Below the pieces are notes generated by a model. The model was not told the origin of the DNA. It searched no databases and saw only the letters and a list, made by a program, of their open reading frames with translations. Below, one piece after another: positions 1-10,264 of a stretch of 64,000 nucleotides of DNA; position 1 is the stretch's first letter, and the number at the start of each line of letters is the position of its first letter. Made by a program: the position numbers and the translations under genes. The DNA is from Bacillota bacterium (lineage in GTDB: Bacteria > Bacillota > Clostridia > Oscillospirales > Oscillospiraceae), in the NCBI GenBank assembly GCA_021770445.1, contig JAETQY010000015.1:20287-84286 (forward strand), read 5' to 3'.

Positions 1-2
1 CA

Positions 3-1265
3 AACTCCGCCGCCACCTGTCTGGACGGCTACCCCATGGCCCATAAATACCATCAGCCCGGCCGGGCCATCTCCATTTCCACCACCGCTTCCACCTTCGG
101 CGGGCTGTTCTCCGCCATCATGCTCATGTGGACCTCCCCCATCCTGGCCAGCTTTGCGCTGAAGTTCAGCGCCCAGGAGAGCTTTGCTCTGGCCCTGTTT
201 GGCATCAGTGTGGTGGCCAGCGTCTCCAGCGGGAATGTGCTGAAGGGTATGATGGGCGCCTTCCTGGGCCTGCTGCTGGCGACCATCGGTGTGGATGTCA
301 CCACCGGCGCCTACCGCTTTACCTTTGGCACCGTCTACCTGACGGGCGGCATCTCCAACATTCCTGTGCTGATCGGCCTGTTCGCCTTCTCCCAGGGGCT
401 GATCAACGTGCAGGAAAACTTCGGGAAGGAGCGGGGCAAGGTGGCCCCCAAGCTGGAGCGTATTCTGCCCACTAGAGAGGACCTGAAGACAATATTCCCC
501 ACCCTGATCCGCTCCAGCGTAATTGGGACCGTGATCGGTGCCATTCCCGGGACCGGCGGTGATATTGCCGCCTGGGTGGGCTACAACGAGGCCAAGCGCT
601 GGTCCAAGCACCCCGAGAAATTCGGCGACGGCGCCCCCGACGGCATTGCCGCCCCCGAGGCTGCCAATAACGCCATCTCCGGCGGCGCGCTGATTCCCCT
701 TCTGGCCCTGAGTATCCCTGGTGACGCCTGCACTGCCATTATGCTGGGCGCGTTGATGATGCTGGGCATCACCCCTGGCCCCCTGCTGATGAGCGAGGCG
801 CCGGACAAGGTCTATATGATCATCATCGGCCTGTTTTTCGCCAATGTATTCATGGGCCTGTGCGGCTTTAGCGGGATCAAGCTCTTCGCCAAGATATCCT
901 CTGTGCCCAATATTATTTTGACCCCACTGATTTTTGTGTTCTGCTTTGTGGGTACCTATGCGGTGAACCACACGGTTCAGGATATCTACCTGATGATTAT
1001 CTGCGGAATTCTGGGCTTCTTTATAATCAAAGCCGGGTTCTCCATCCCGCCCATTATTCTGGGCCTGATCCTGGGCGGCATTCTGGAGAAGAACTTCCGC
1101 CGCTCTCTGGTGCTGTCCGCCGGTAACTGGACCACCTTCTTCACCCGCCCCATCTCCTGCACCTTCATCATCATCGCCTTCCTGTCCCTGTTCTCTCCCC
1201 TGATCTTCTCCGCATTGAAGAAGCGTAAAGCCCAAAAGGTAGAGGGGAGCGACGCCCATGAGTGA
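3..1265 (+). CDS. Tripartite tricarboxylate transporter permease, TctA family (5' truncated by window edge)
   Basis: Frame is open to the window edge (NSAATCLDGYPMAHKYHQPGRA...); polytopic protein with TctA-like GxIPGTGGDIAAWVGYNEAKR motif. Confidence 0.9.
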   Translation, partial: NSAATCLDGYPMAHKYHQPGRAISISTTASTFGGLFSAIMLMWTSPILASFALKFSAQESFALALFGISVVASVSSGNVLKGMMGAFLGLLLATIGVDVTTGAYRFTFGTVYLTGGISNIPVLIGLFAFSQGLINVQENFGKERGKVAPKLERILPTREDLKTIFPTLIRSSVIGTVIGAIPGTGGDIAAWVGYNEAKRWSKHPEKFGDGAPDGIAAPEAANNAISGGALIPLLALSIPGDACTAIMLGALMMLGITPGPLLMSEAPDKVYMIIIGLFFANVFMGLCGFSGIKLFAKISSVPNIILTPLIFVFCFVGTYAVNHTVQDIYLMIICGILGFFIIKAGFSIPPIILGLILGGILEKNFRRSLVLSAGNWTTFFTRPISCTFIIIAFLSLFSPLIFSALKKRKAQKVEGSDAHE

Positions 1266-1698
1266 GGTCTGTAAATTCTGTGGTGGCCCTGAGCTGCGCC
1301 CTGACATGGTGGAGGTAGGCCCGATGCCTGGCGGGACACTCTACCTCCACCGGGATCAAACCCATCCGGGCCGGCTGCTGATGGTCTCGGCGCGCCATGT
1401 GCGGAAGATTACCGACCTGTCCCCGGAGGAGTATGCCTCCCTTATGGACAGTGTCTATCGGGCAGCCCAGGCGGTAACAAGTATTTATCAGCCGGATAAA
1501 ATCAATTATTTGGTGTTTGGCGATACCAGTACCCACCTGCATATCCACATTGTCCCTAAATACCGCCAGGGAAAGGACTGGGGCAAGGTGTTCCTTACCG
1601 ACGAGCCCGATCCCGTCTATCTGACGCCGCAGGAGTATCAGGACGGGGTATCGGCGCTGCGCCGTCAGCTGGGACTAAAAGAAACGGAGGGTGTCTGA
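1258..1698 (+). CDS. HIT family (histidine triad) protein
   Basis: HLHIHIVPKY motif (HxHxHxx); start overlaps the upstream stop. Confidence 0.9.
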   Translation: MSEVCKFCGGPELRPDMVEVGPMPGGTLYLHRDQTHPGRLLMVSARHVRKITDLSPEEYASLMDSVYRAAQAVTSIYQPDKINYLVFGDTSTHLHIHIVPKYRQGKDWGKVFLTDEPDPVYLTPQEYQDGVSALRRQLGLKETEGV

Positions 1699-2657
1699 TG
1701 GGAAATATTCTGGTTACCGCCTCTCATTTCCAAACTCTGTGCCAGGATGCAATCAAGCTGCTGGAGCGCAATGGGCACCGGGTCATTCTGAACGACCACG
1801 ACATGCCCTATTACTCCTTTGATGAGCTGGCCGTCTGGGCACCCGAGATTGACGGGGCCATTATCGGCATGGACCAGTGGAACGAGGCAGTCTTTCAGCT
1901 TGCGCCAAAGCTGAAAATATTGGCCCGCTTTGGCGTGGGAGTGGATAATATCGACCTGGAGGCGGCCAAGCGCCACGGAGTACAGGTGGTCAACGCGGCG
2001 GGTATGAATGCCAATGCTGTGGCGGAGCTGGCCGTGGCCATGATCTTAAACTGCTTGCGCGGCATCCCTCAACTCTATCAGAGACTGACGGCAGGGGAGT
2101 GGGCGCGAGCTGTAGGCCGCGATATTCAGGGGAAAACCGTAGGTCTGCTGGGCTTTGGCGATATCGGCGGACGGGTCGCCCGGAAGCTGTCCGGTATGGA
2201 TGTCCGGCTGATGGCCTATGACCCTTACCCCAACCAGGAGAAAGCACAGTCCCTTGGAGTTGTGCTGGCGGATATGGATACCATTCTGTCTCAAAGCGAT
2301 ATCGTCAGCATCCACATGCCCAGTATCCCGGCTACTTATCATGTAATGAACCAGGAAGCCTTCCGCCGGATGAAGGCCGGCTCCTGGCTGATCAACACCG
2401 CCCGCGGGGCGCTGGTGGATACCGAGGCCCTGATTGATGCTGTTACCTGTGGGCATTTGGCCGGGGCCGCGCTGGATGTGTTTGAGCAGGAGCCCTTGCC
2501 CCTGGATGCGCCTGTCCTCCATACGCCGGGGATCCTGTGTACGCCCCACGCCGGCGCTGAGACGGTGGAGACCTATCAAAGTATTAGTATGATGACCGCT
2601 CAAGCGGTGATCGACAGCCTAAACGGGAAAACACCCCAAAACTGGCTGAATAAATAA
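1698..2657 (+). CDS. D-isomer-specific 2-hydroxyacid dehydrogenase / phosphoglycerate dehydrogenase-like
   Basis: GKTVGLLGFGDIGGRVARKL Rossmann motif, INTARGALVDTEAL, and the catalytic His region TPHAGAET. Confidence 0.9.
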   Translation: MGNILVTASHFQTLCQDAIKLLERNGHRVILNDHDMPYYSFDELAVWAPEIDGAIIGMDQWNEAVFQLAPKLKILARFGVGVDNIDLEAAKRHGVQVVNAAGMNANAVAELAVAMILNCLRGIPQLYQRLTAGEWARAVGRDIQGKTVGLLGFGDIGGRVARKLSGMDVRLMAYDPYPNQEKAQSLGVVLADMDTILSQSDIVSIHMPSIPATYHVMNQEAFRRMKAGSWLINTARGALVDTEALIDAVTCGHLAGAALDVFEQEPLPLDAPVLHTPGILCTPHAGAETVETYQSISMMTAQAVIDSLNGKTPQNWLNK

Positions 2658-2671
2658 GGAGTGAGCAAACA

Positions 2672-3562
2672 ATGAAGAAGATGAAAGGCGTTATCACTGC
2701 GATGACGACCCCCTTTGACGAGCACGATCAGGTGGATGTCAAGGCCCTGGAGGAGCAGGTGGATTTCCTGATCGAGAAGGGCGTAAACTGCCTGTATCCC
2801 TGCGGCACCACCGGTGAGATGTTCAACATGGCGCCGGAGGAGCGTGAACTGGTGGCCGAAACTGTATTTCGGCGGGCCGCTGGCCGGGTTACCGTATACA
2901 TCCACGTGGGGGCCATGACGCTGAAAGAGACCGTCCGGCTGGCACAGCATGCGGAAAAGCTGGGGGTGGACGGAATCGGCGTGGTGACGCCAGGCTTCTT
3001 TGGCATCAAGGACAAGGCCATGATCCGCTACTACCAGCAGGTTTCGGCCAGCGTGTCTCCCGATTTCCCCATCTATCTCTACGCGATCCCCCAGTGTGCC
3101 GCCAATGATTTGCAGCCTGAGGTGGTGGCGGAGCTGATCAAAACCTGCCCCAACATCATTGGAATCAAGTACAGCTATGCGGATATGATCCGGTTGAAGA
3201 ACTATCTGAACCTGAACGACGGCAATTTTTCTGTGCTCTTTGGCCCGGACCGGCTCTTCCTGCCCGCTATGGCTATGGGCTGCGACGGCACAGTATCTGG
3301 CTGCTCCGGCCCCATGCCGGAACATTTTGTCAACGTTTATCGGGCATATCTCGCCGGTGACATGGAAACCGCCCGCAAGGAACAGAAAATTGCCAACGAG
3401 ATCTGTGAGATCCTGCAGAGCGGTGCCGATATGGGGATCTTTAAGGCGGCGCTCCAGCTGCGAGGCCTGACCGGAGGCCATATGCGCGCCCCCCTCATTG
3501 ACCTTGATGAGGAGGAAAAACAGACGCTGTTCAAGCAGCTCAAACCTTATTTAAGCGTATGA
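2672..3562 (+). CDS. Dihydrodipicolinate synthase / N-acetylneuraminate lyase family protein
   Basis: GVITAMTTPFDEHDQVD..., YPCGTTGEM, GIKYSYAD Schiff-base Lys region. Confidence 0.9.
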   Translation: MKKMKGVITAMTTPFDEHDQVDVKALEEQVDFLIEKGVNCLYPCGTTGEMFNMAPEERELVAETVFRRAAGRVTVYIHVGAMTLKETVRLAQHAEKLGVDGIGVVTPGFFGIKDKAMIRYYQQVSASVSPDFPIYLYAIPQCAANDLQPEVVAELIKTCPNIIGIKYSYADMIRLKNYLNLNDGNFSVLFGPDRLFLPAMAMGCDGTVSGCSGPMPEHFVNVYRAYLAGDMETARKEQKIANEICEILQSGADMGIFKAALQLRGLTGGHMRAPLIDLDEEEKQTLFKQLKPYLSV

Positions 3563-4443
3563 GAGTGTTATGTTTCGGTTCTGTGAATCTGGACCATATC
3601 TATAATGTCCAGGAATTTGTTAAACCGGGCGAGACGTGTAAGGCGTTGTCTGTGGAGACACACTGCGGCGGTAAAGGGTTTAATCAGGCAGTGGCGGCCG
3701 CGAAAGCGGGACTGCCTGTCTCATTGGCCGGTTGTATCGGCGGAGATGGCAGGGAGTTTTTGAAAAACTGCCAGCAAGTCGGTATAGATACCTCCTATCT
3801 GCGCCAGGTAGAGGAGCCTACAGGCAGTGCGGTCATCCAGGTCAATCAGCGAGGAGAAAACTGCATCCTCCTGTATGGTGGAGCTAACCAGACGGTGACT
3901 AGAGCGCAGATAAATCAGACGCTGGATGCCTTTGAGCCCGGGGATGTCCTGATACTGCAAAACGAAATCTGCGAGCTGGCCTATTTGGTGGAGGAGGGAG
4001 CCCGCCGAGGCCTGCGCATTGCCCTGAACCCTTCTCCTATGAACGACCAGATCACGCGGACCATGCTGGAAAAGGTGACGTGGCTGTTTGTCAACGAGGT
4101 GGAGGCGGAGCAATTGTGCGGGGCCTCCGATCCCGAGGAATGCCTTTGCCGGTTGCAGCAGATGTGTCCAGAGGGTGCAATCGTCCTAACACTGGGCAGT
4201 GCCGGCTCCTGTTACTGCCGCTCGGGCACAGTCACCCGTCAATCGGCTTTTCGTGTCCAGGCGGTGGACACTACGGCGGCCGGAGATACCTTTACCGGGT
4301 ACTTTTTAGCGGTCATGCTGAAAACAGATGATCCCAAGAGGGCGCTCCAGACTGCGTCAAAGGCTGCTGCCATAGCAGTCACCCAAAAGGGAGCTTTTGA
4401 CTCGATCCCCTGGCTGGAAGAGGTAGAGGCTGCACAAATGTGA
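3559..4443 (+). CDS. PfkB family carbohydrate kinase (ribokinase-like)
   Basis: HCGGKGFNQAVAAAKAG and VDTTAAGDTFTGYF PfkB signatures; ATGA overlap with the upstream gene. Confidence 0.9.
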   Translation: MRVLCFGSVNLDHIYNVQEFVKPGETCKALSVETHCGGKGFNQAVAAAKAGLPVSLAGCIGGDGREFLKNCQQVGIDTSYLRQVEEPTGSAVIQVNQRGENCILLYGGANQTVTRAQINQTLDAFEPGDVLILQNEICELAYLVEEGARRGLRIALNPSPMNDQITRTMLEKVTWLFVNEVEAEQLCGASDPEECLCRLQQMCPEGAIVLTLGSAGSCYCRSGTVTRQSAFRVQAVDTTAAGDTFTGYFLAVMLKTDDPKRALQTASKAAAIAVTQKGAFDSIPWLEEVEAAQM

Positions 4444-6803
4444 CCTGCGGTGCAAGATTTTACAGACGGCAACGAGCGGAGCTTGTCGGTAAGCTGCCGT
4501 CCCTTGAAAATCACTTACAATTCGGCTTGGAAAATTGCTGGGCCGTAAGTCCCTGCTTGTGTGCTTTGCTCTCCATCCACCAAATGTCTACCAAAACCCC
4601 CGATCCCCTGTGCCGCAGGGAATCGGGGGTTTTCCATCGAGGCATTGGCCTTGCTCGCGGTGAGCCCACCCACGCGGCTGTCTCCCGCAACAACAAGGAC
4701 ACCGACAACCCCAAGGCCATCCCGGTGAGCGAGACCCCCCAGGTCAAGTGGTCGGGGGAGCTGGACGCCAACGGCTGCTTCAAGGCGGGGGTGGCGTACA
4801 CCGTTACCGTCACCGAGCGCATGGGCGACGCCCGCTGGTCCAAGGGCACGTACAAGTTCAAGACCGCGGGCGCCGTGATCAACCTTCACAAGGTCACGGA
4901 CGCCGTCCTGTCCGAGGACGGCCGGACGGTCACCGGGTCGTACACCTTCCCCGCCCTCAAGACCAGCGAGCAGATCGCCGAGGAGGAGGCCCAGAAGGAG
5001 GCGGAGAAGCAGGCCGCGCAGGACGCCAAGGACGAGAAGGAGCACGCCGCGGATCTGGCCCGCCGCTGGTCCCAGGCCGAGGCCAGCAAGGTGGAAAACT
5101 ATCCCCTGGGCAGCCCCATCACCCTGGTGGTCAACGAGGAGACGCTGAGGGAGTCAGATTATTTCGAAATGGATTTTGACGCACACCCATACCTCAGCAC
5201 CGGCACCAAAATTTATGCGCTGTATGTTGGTGCGGGCCCGAAATTCCACACGCTGGACGGGGAAACGATCAATACCAAGGGTATGGCCGATGTCGATGGA
5301 AAAGGCGGTCACGCCGCCTACCTGACCTGCCAGCACTACCGCATCAACCGGGTGGTCTACGACTGGTCTCGGGCGGACGATCCCTCGCTGGACAGGTTCC
5401 CCAACTGTACCGAGCTGTGGCTCAGCCCCAAGTGTGACATAGACGGCATCCTGAGAAGCCTTGCCAATGTCGAATCCTATAAGGACAGAATCGACTTCAT
5501 CCAGGAAAACTGCACGGTATTCATTCCCGACAGCCTCTATCCCAACGGGCCCACCTACGCCAACGGCAAGGCGCCCGGCTGCAAGGTGATGCTCTACTCC
5601 GGCAGCGACGTGTACGCCGCCGCCCGGGCGGGCAAGAGCGCCGCCCGGGACTGGTGCACCAGCCACAGCTACACCTATCGGTATATCAGTGATGACCGTC
5701 TTTGCACCCGTGCCACCTGCAGCACCGACGCTAAATTCTACTACTCCTGCTCCAAGTGCGGCAAGTGCGAGAGAAACCCCAACCACACCTTCTATCCCAC
5801 CGTCGGCTCCTTTGACAACGGGGAGGACGGCGGCAAGAACACCGCCCACAGCTTTGTCAATAAGGTAGTTACCGACGAGCACTTCCTGGGCTTAAACCCC
5901 AGCGGCGAGAGGGTGTACCTCTACGTCTGCGAGAACTGCGGAAAGGACAGACGTCAGGCCGCCTCCTCCAGTGAGAAGAAATTCTGGGCCACGGACGGCA
6001 CCGGCGCCTACTATAATTTCGCCCTGTCGAAGACTGTCGTGGGGAAGAGCAACGGCTACGACACCTACGCCATCTCCAAAGATACCTATATCGCGGCAAA
6101 GCAGCACTCCTGGGCCACCGGCGAGGTGCTGGCGGCCTCCGAGGCGGGCCTGATTGACAAGGCAATCATGGGCAGCGACTACACCGGCTCCATCAACCGC
6201 CTGCAGTTCTGCTCCGTCGCCGTGAAGCTGGCGGAGAAGATGGCGGGCAAGACCATCGCCCCCGCCCCCTCCGGCACCTTTACCGACACCGACAACGAGT
6301 ATGTCCGCAAGGCGTCGGCCGCCGGTATCACCAGCGGCGTAGGCGGCGGGCGCTTCGACCCCAACGGAACTCTGACCCGCCAGCAGATGGCCGCCTTTAT
6401 CTACCGGGCGCTCCAGTGGGTGAAGAACAACTCGGATACGGAATACACCGTCTATGAGTCCAAGCTGGGCAGCTACACCGATGCCGGCCAGCTGGCCAGC
6501 TGGGCCCAAGAGCCCATGGCCTTCATGAACGCCCTGGGGCTCATCAGCGGCACCGGCAAGACCACACTTTCCCCCAACGGCACCTGCACCATCGAGCAGG
6601 CCGTAGCGGTGGCCAGCCGAAGCCTGTACGCCGACAGGACCGGCTGGTACCAGAAGAACAGCTCAGGCAGCGATTGGTTGGTCTACGGTACCAGGGTGTG
6701 GGTATATTACAAAAACGGCCAGGCCTGTTACAGGGATCCCTACGGCTTCGAGCTAACAGGCGTCACCTTCAGCAAAGGCCTCCGCCCCATCAAGGACCGG
6801 TAA
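4440..6803 (+). CDS. SLH-domain surface protein ORF; 5' end probably not authentic (no signal peptide, ORF crosses a terminator)
   Basis: C-terminal SLH-like repeats (GITSGVGGGRFDPNGTLTRQQMAAFIYRAL); N-terminal ~80 residues span the 4593-4633 hairpin and look non-coding. Confidence 0.6.
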   Translation: MTCGARFYRRQRAELVGKLPSLENHLQFGLENCWAVSPCLCALLSIHQMSTKTPDPLCRRESGVFHRGIGLARGEPTHAAVSRNNKDTDNPKAIPVSETPQVKWSGELDANGCFKAGVAYTVTVTERMGDARWSKGTYKFKTAGAVINLHKVTDAVLSEDGRTVTGSYTFPALKTSEQIAEEEAQKEAEKQAAQDAKDEKEHAADLARRWSQAEASKVENYPLGSPITLVVNEETLRESDYFEMDFDAHPYLSTGTKIYALYVGAGPKFHTLDGETINTKGMADVDGKGGHAAYLTCQHYRINRVVYDWSRADDPSLDRFPNCTELWLSPKCDIDGILRSLANVESYKDRIDFIQENCTVFIPDSLYPNGPTYANGKAPGCKVMLYSGSDVYAAARAGKSAARDWCTSHSYTYRYISDDRLCTRATCSTDAKFYYSCSKCGKCERNPNHTFYPTVGSFDNGEDGGKNTAHSFVNKVVTDEHFLGLNPSGERVYLYVCENCGKDRRQAASSSEKKFWATDGTGAYYNFALSKTVVGKSNGYDTYAISKDTYIAAKQHSWATGEVLAASEAGLIDKAIMGSDYTGSINRLQFCSVAVKLAEKMAGKTIAPAPSGTFTDTDNEYVRKASAAGITSGVGGGRFDPNGTLTRQQMAAFIYRALQWVKNNSDTEYTVYESKLGSYTDAGQLASWAQEPMAFMNALGLISGTGKTTLSPNGTCTIEQAVAVASRSLYADRTGWYQKNSSGSDWLVYGTRVWVYYKNGQACYRDPYGFELTGVTFSKGLRPIKDR
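4593..4633 (+). terminator. Rho-independent terminator of the ribokinase operon
   Basis: AAAACCCCCGATCCCCTG-TGCCG-CAGGGAATCGGGGGTTTT, 17/18 paired. Confidence 0.8.
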
Positions 6804-6810
6804 AATATCT

Positions 6811-6840
6811 CCCGCCCCCGCCGGGGGCGGGTCCTTTTTT
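6811..6840 (+). terminator. Rho-independent terminator after the SLH ORF
   Basis: CCCGCCCCCGCCGGGGGCGGG followed by a T tract. Confidence 0.8.
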
Positions 6841-6878
6841 ATTTGCCGTCCGGAAGGAGAAATAAGGGGCTGTATTTC

Positions 6879-6907
6879 TTGACATCATAGCGAAAATGTA
6901 CTATTGT
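6879..6907 (+). promoter_or_regulatory. SigA-type promoter of the histidine kinase operon
   Basis: TTGACA - 17 nt - TATTGT. Confidence 0.6.
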
Positions 6908-6975
6908 TAATATGGTAAAGGCTGTCGCCCTTTTTTGCCCCGGCAAAATGAAAAGACATAGATTGGTGAGAGAGA

Positions 6976-9840
6976 ATGGTAAACTTCGTCATCGCACTGG
7001 AGTGCTTTGGAATATGCCTGACCTTTGTAGCCCTGATCCTCCTGCTCAACGGGGACGGAGCACGGGAACAGAAGCTGCTGATTTTTATTATGTGCGGTTC
7101 GCTGGTGCAGAACGTGGGCTATCTGCTGGAGCTGACCGCCCCCACGCTGGAGGCCGCCGTAACGGCGGTGACGGTGGAAAACGTGGGTTCCGCTTTCGCC
7201 CCGCTGTGCTACTGTTGGTTTACCTATACTTACTGCTACGCCCGTCCGCCCAAGAAGCTGCTGCGCGCCCTCGGCCTCATCAATTTTTTTGTGCTGCCCA
7301 CCGTGTTTTTTAACTGGAACGGCCTGTTCTACCGGGAATTTCAGTGGCTGACCGCCGCGGACGGATTCCACTATATCAGCATCACCTACGGCCCGCTATA
7401 CAGCCTGTTTATGATTACCCGCATCATCATCCCCTATGTTCTGTCCATACACACTCTGGCCCGGGCAGTGCGCCTGCGCTCAGACCAGCAGGTCAGCCGC
7501 CAGTACCAGACGATCCTGGTCATCTCCTCCCTTCCGGTGGTGGTGCTGGTCGCCTATGTGTTCAAGCTCGCCGCGGTGTTCGACCTTACCCCGGTGACCA
7601 TGGCCATCGCCATGTCCATGGTGGTCATTGTGGTGTGGAGCCGCCGCAACTACGATTTCCGCCACCTGGCGGCGGAGAAGGTGCTGGAGAGCCTGGGAGA
7701 CGGGGTCATCGCCCTGGATGATCACGACAGGCTCATCAGCTACAACCGGGCCGCCGCCCGCATTTTTACCAGTCTGCCCTCCCACAAGCTGGGGGAGAAC
7801 ATCCGGGTGGTGGAGGACTTCCGGGAGGAGATGCTCAACGAGAACATCCCCTGGAGCTTCTCCATCAGCACGCAGCACTACGAGTGCCACAGCAAGCAGA
7901 TCGTGGATGAAAACGGCAAAAAGCAGGGCTGTGTCATCCTGATTCTGGATATGACCGACATCAAGGCCTACATCAACGAGATCAAGCGGGTCCGCCAGCA
8001 GGCGGAGAAGGCCAACATCGCCAAAAGCGAGTTTTTGGCCAACATGTCCCACGAGATCCGCACCCCCATGAACGCCATCATCGGCCTGAACGACATCATC
8101 ATGGAGGAGTGCGGAGACCCCCGGATTTACGCCCACGCCAAGGATGTGCAGTCGGCGGCCAAAAACCTGCTGGCCATCATCAACGATATTCTGGACCTGT
8201 CCAAGGTGGAGGCGGGCAAGATGGAGCTGGTGTACACCGACTACCACCTGAAAACCGTGGTGGACGAGGTGGTGGGCATGATGGACATGGCCGCCTCCAA
8301 GCGGGGGCTGGTCCTGAAATACGAGTGTGACAACGCACTCCCGTGCCGCTACAACGGCGACGAGGGGAGAATCAAGCAGATCCTCATCAACATCCTCAAC
8401 AACGCCATCAAGTTCACCAAAGAGGGCTACGTGCGGGTCTATGTCACCGGTGAGCCAGGGACGGGGCCCGACGAGGAGCGCATCACCTTCCGGGTGGAGG
8501 ACACCGGCTGCGGCATCCGGCCGGAGGACCTGGAGAAGATTTTTGAGGATTTCCGCCAGGTGGACTCCAAGAAGAACCGGAGTGTAGAGGGCACCGGCCT
8601 GGGGCTGGCCATTGTCAAGCACCTGGTGGAGCTGATGGGGGGCACCATCGGCGTGGAGAGCGTCTACGGCGAGGGCACTGTCTTTACCATCACGATACTT
8701 CAGAAGATCGTGGACCGGCGCTCCATTGCAGAGGTGCCGGAGATCCCCCAGGGGGAGCTGGAGCAGATGGAGCTGTTTACCGCCCCCGGCGTGAAGGTGC
8801 TGGTGGTGGATGACAACGTCATCAACCGCAAGGTGGCCAGAGGCTTCTTGAAGAGCTACGACTTCGACCTGGACGAGGCCGAAAGCGGGCCGGAGGCCAT
8901 CGAGCTGGTGCGGAAAAACCGGTATGACATCATCTTCATGGATCATATGATGCCTATGATGGACGGCATCGAGGCCGCAGAGATCATCCGCAGGGACTGC
9001 GGCGAGAACGGGACTGCTCCGGCGATCATTGCCCTCACGGCCAACGCCATGGAGGGTATGCGGGAGAAGTTTTTGTCCAAGGGGTTTCAAGACTTTATCG
9101 CCAAACCTCTGGACCGGAGGGCACTGGGCCAGCTGCTGGCCCGCTGGGTCCCGGAGGAGCGCCGGCGGTCCAAAGACGGCGGGGGAGAAGAGGCTGCTGT
9201 CGGAACGGTGGACCTGAGCGCCTTCCAGATTGAGGGGATCGACACGGCGGCTGCGGCCCGGTACTATACCGGCGACGAGGCGGGCTTCGCCGATCTGCTG
9301 GAGCTATACTATATGGACGGCCAGCGCAAGGCGGCCCTTCTGCGCCAGCTCTCCGACACCGATATCTCCAGCTACTGCGTGGAGGTGCACGGCTTGAAGA
9401 GCGCCTCGGCTAACATCGGGGCCATGGAGGTGTCCGAAATGGCCCGGGCCCAAGAGAACGCCGCCAATCAGGGCGACAGGGCGTTTATCGCCCAACAGTT
9501 CCCTGCGCTGCTGGAGGCCTACGAGGCTTTGTTGACCAATATTGAGCTGTTTTTGGCGGCACGCCGCCAAGATGAGACCCCGGAGGAGAAGCTGCCCGCT
9601 CTGTCTGCCGACGAGCTGAAGGGGCAGGTGGGGGCGGCCCTGAGTGCACTGGAGAATTTCAGATCCCAGGAGTGCGCCGGTATAGTGGAGGCCCTCCTGC
9701 ACCACGAGCTGCCCCAGGCGGTGGCGGACGGCCTCAGAGAAATCCAGGGGCAGCTGCGGCTGTATGAGGACGACAATGCGGAGGGGCTGCTGAACCAGCT
9801 TCTGCGTGAACTTGAAAAGGAGGAAGGCGCAAATGATTAA
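6976..9840 (+). CDS. Hybrid sensor histidine kinase: 7TM N-terminus, PAS-like, HisKA/HATPase, REC, HPt
   Basis: FLANMSHEIRTPMNAIIG (H box), GTGLGLAIVKHLVELMGG (G box), VLVVDDNVINRKV + MDHMMPMMDGIE (REC), VEVHGLKSASANIGA (HPt). Confidence 0.93.
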   Translation: MVNFVIALECFGICLTFVALILLLNGDGAREQKLLIFIMCGSLVQNVGYLLELTAPTLEAAVTAVTVENVGSAFAPLCYCWFTYTYCYARPPKKLLRALGLINFFVLPTVFFNWNGLFYREFQWLTAADGFHYISITYGPLYSLFMITRIIIPYVLSIHTLARAVRLRSDQQVSRQYQTILVISSLPVVVLVAYVFKLAAVFDLTPVTMAIAMSMVVIVVWSRRNYDFRHLAAEKVLESLGDGVIALDDHDRLISYNRAAARIFTSLPSHKLGENIRVVEDFREEMLNENIPWSFSISTQHYECHSKQIVDENGKKQGCVILILDMTDIKAYINEIKRVRQQAEKANIAKSEFLANMSHEIRTPMNAIIGLNDIIMEECGDPRIYAHAKDVQSAAKNLLAIINDILDLSKVEAGKMELVYTDYHLKTVVDEVVGMMDMAASKRGLVLKYECDNALPCRYNGDEGRIKQILINILNNAIKFTKEGYVRVYVTGEPGTGPDEERITFRVEDTGCGIRPEDLEKIFEDFRQVDSKKNRSVEGTGLGLAIVKHLVELMGGTIGVESVYGEGTVFTITILQKIVDRRSIAEVPEIPQGELEQMELFTAPGVKVLVVDDNVINRKVARGFLKSYDFDLDEAESGPEAIELVRKNRYDIIFMDHMMPMMDGIEAAEIIRRDCGENGTAPAIIALTANAMEGMREKFLSKGFQDFIAKPLDRRALGQLLARWVPEERRRSKDGGGEEAAVGTVDLSAFQIEGIDTAAAARYYTGDEAGFADLLELYYMDGQRKAALLRQLSDTDISSYCVEVHGLKSASANIGAMEVSEMARAQENAANQGDRAFIAQQFPALLEAYEALLTNIELFLAARRQDETPEEKLPALSADELKGQVGAALSALENFRSQECAGIVEALLHHELPQAVADGLREIQGQLRLYEDDNAEGLLNQLLRELEKEEGAND

Positions 9841-10261
9841 GCCGGAGAAGGGAACCGTGAAAAAGCGCATTCTGGCGGTAGATGACGCGGTGATCATCTT
9901 GCGGAGGATCACCGATGCCCTGGAGGAGTACTACGATGTGGTCACGGTGAATTCCGGGGCGCGGGCTTTGAGATATCTGGAGAAGGAAAAGCCTGACCTG
10001 ATCCTGCTGGACATCCGTATGATGCCCAAGGACGGCCTGGAGACCCTGAAAGAAATTCGGGACATGGAGGACCGGGCCGATATCCCAGTGATTATGCTCA
10101 CCGGTGTGGAGGACAAGAAGTCCGTTATGGAGGGCATTAAGCTGGGTATCTGCGACTATATTCTAAAGCCCTTTTTCCCCGAGGACCTGCTGGAGCGGAT
10201 CCAGCGGGCGCTGGAGTTCAGCGAGGGGAACCGGGCGGACCCGGCCGAAGGGGAGGGCTGA
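9833..10261 (+). CDS. Stand-alone response regulator receiver protein
   Basis: ILAVDD...LILLDIRMMPKDGL...KPF; ATG at 9833 with AAGGAGGA upstream, overlapping the HK stop. Confidence 0.88.
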   Translation: MIKPEKGTVKKRILAVDDAVIILRRITDALEEYYDVVTVNSGARALRYLEKEKPDLILLDIRMMPKDGLETLKEIRDMEDRADIPVIMLTGVEDKKSVMEGIKLGICDYILKPFFPEDLLERIQRALEFSEGNRADPAEGEG

Positions 10262-10264
10262 TTG

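Noticed and set aside
7480-9090. 536-aa minus-strand ORF
   Set aside because: Antisense to the histidine kinase, composition not protein-like
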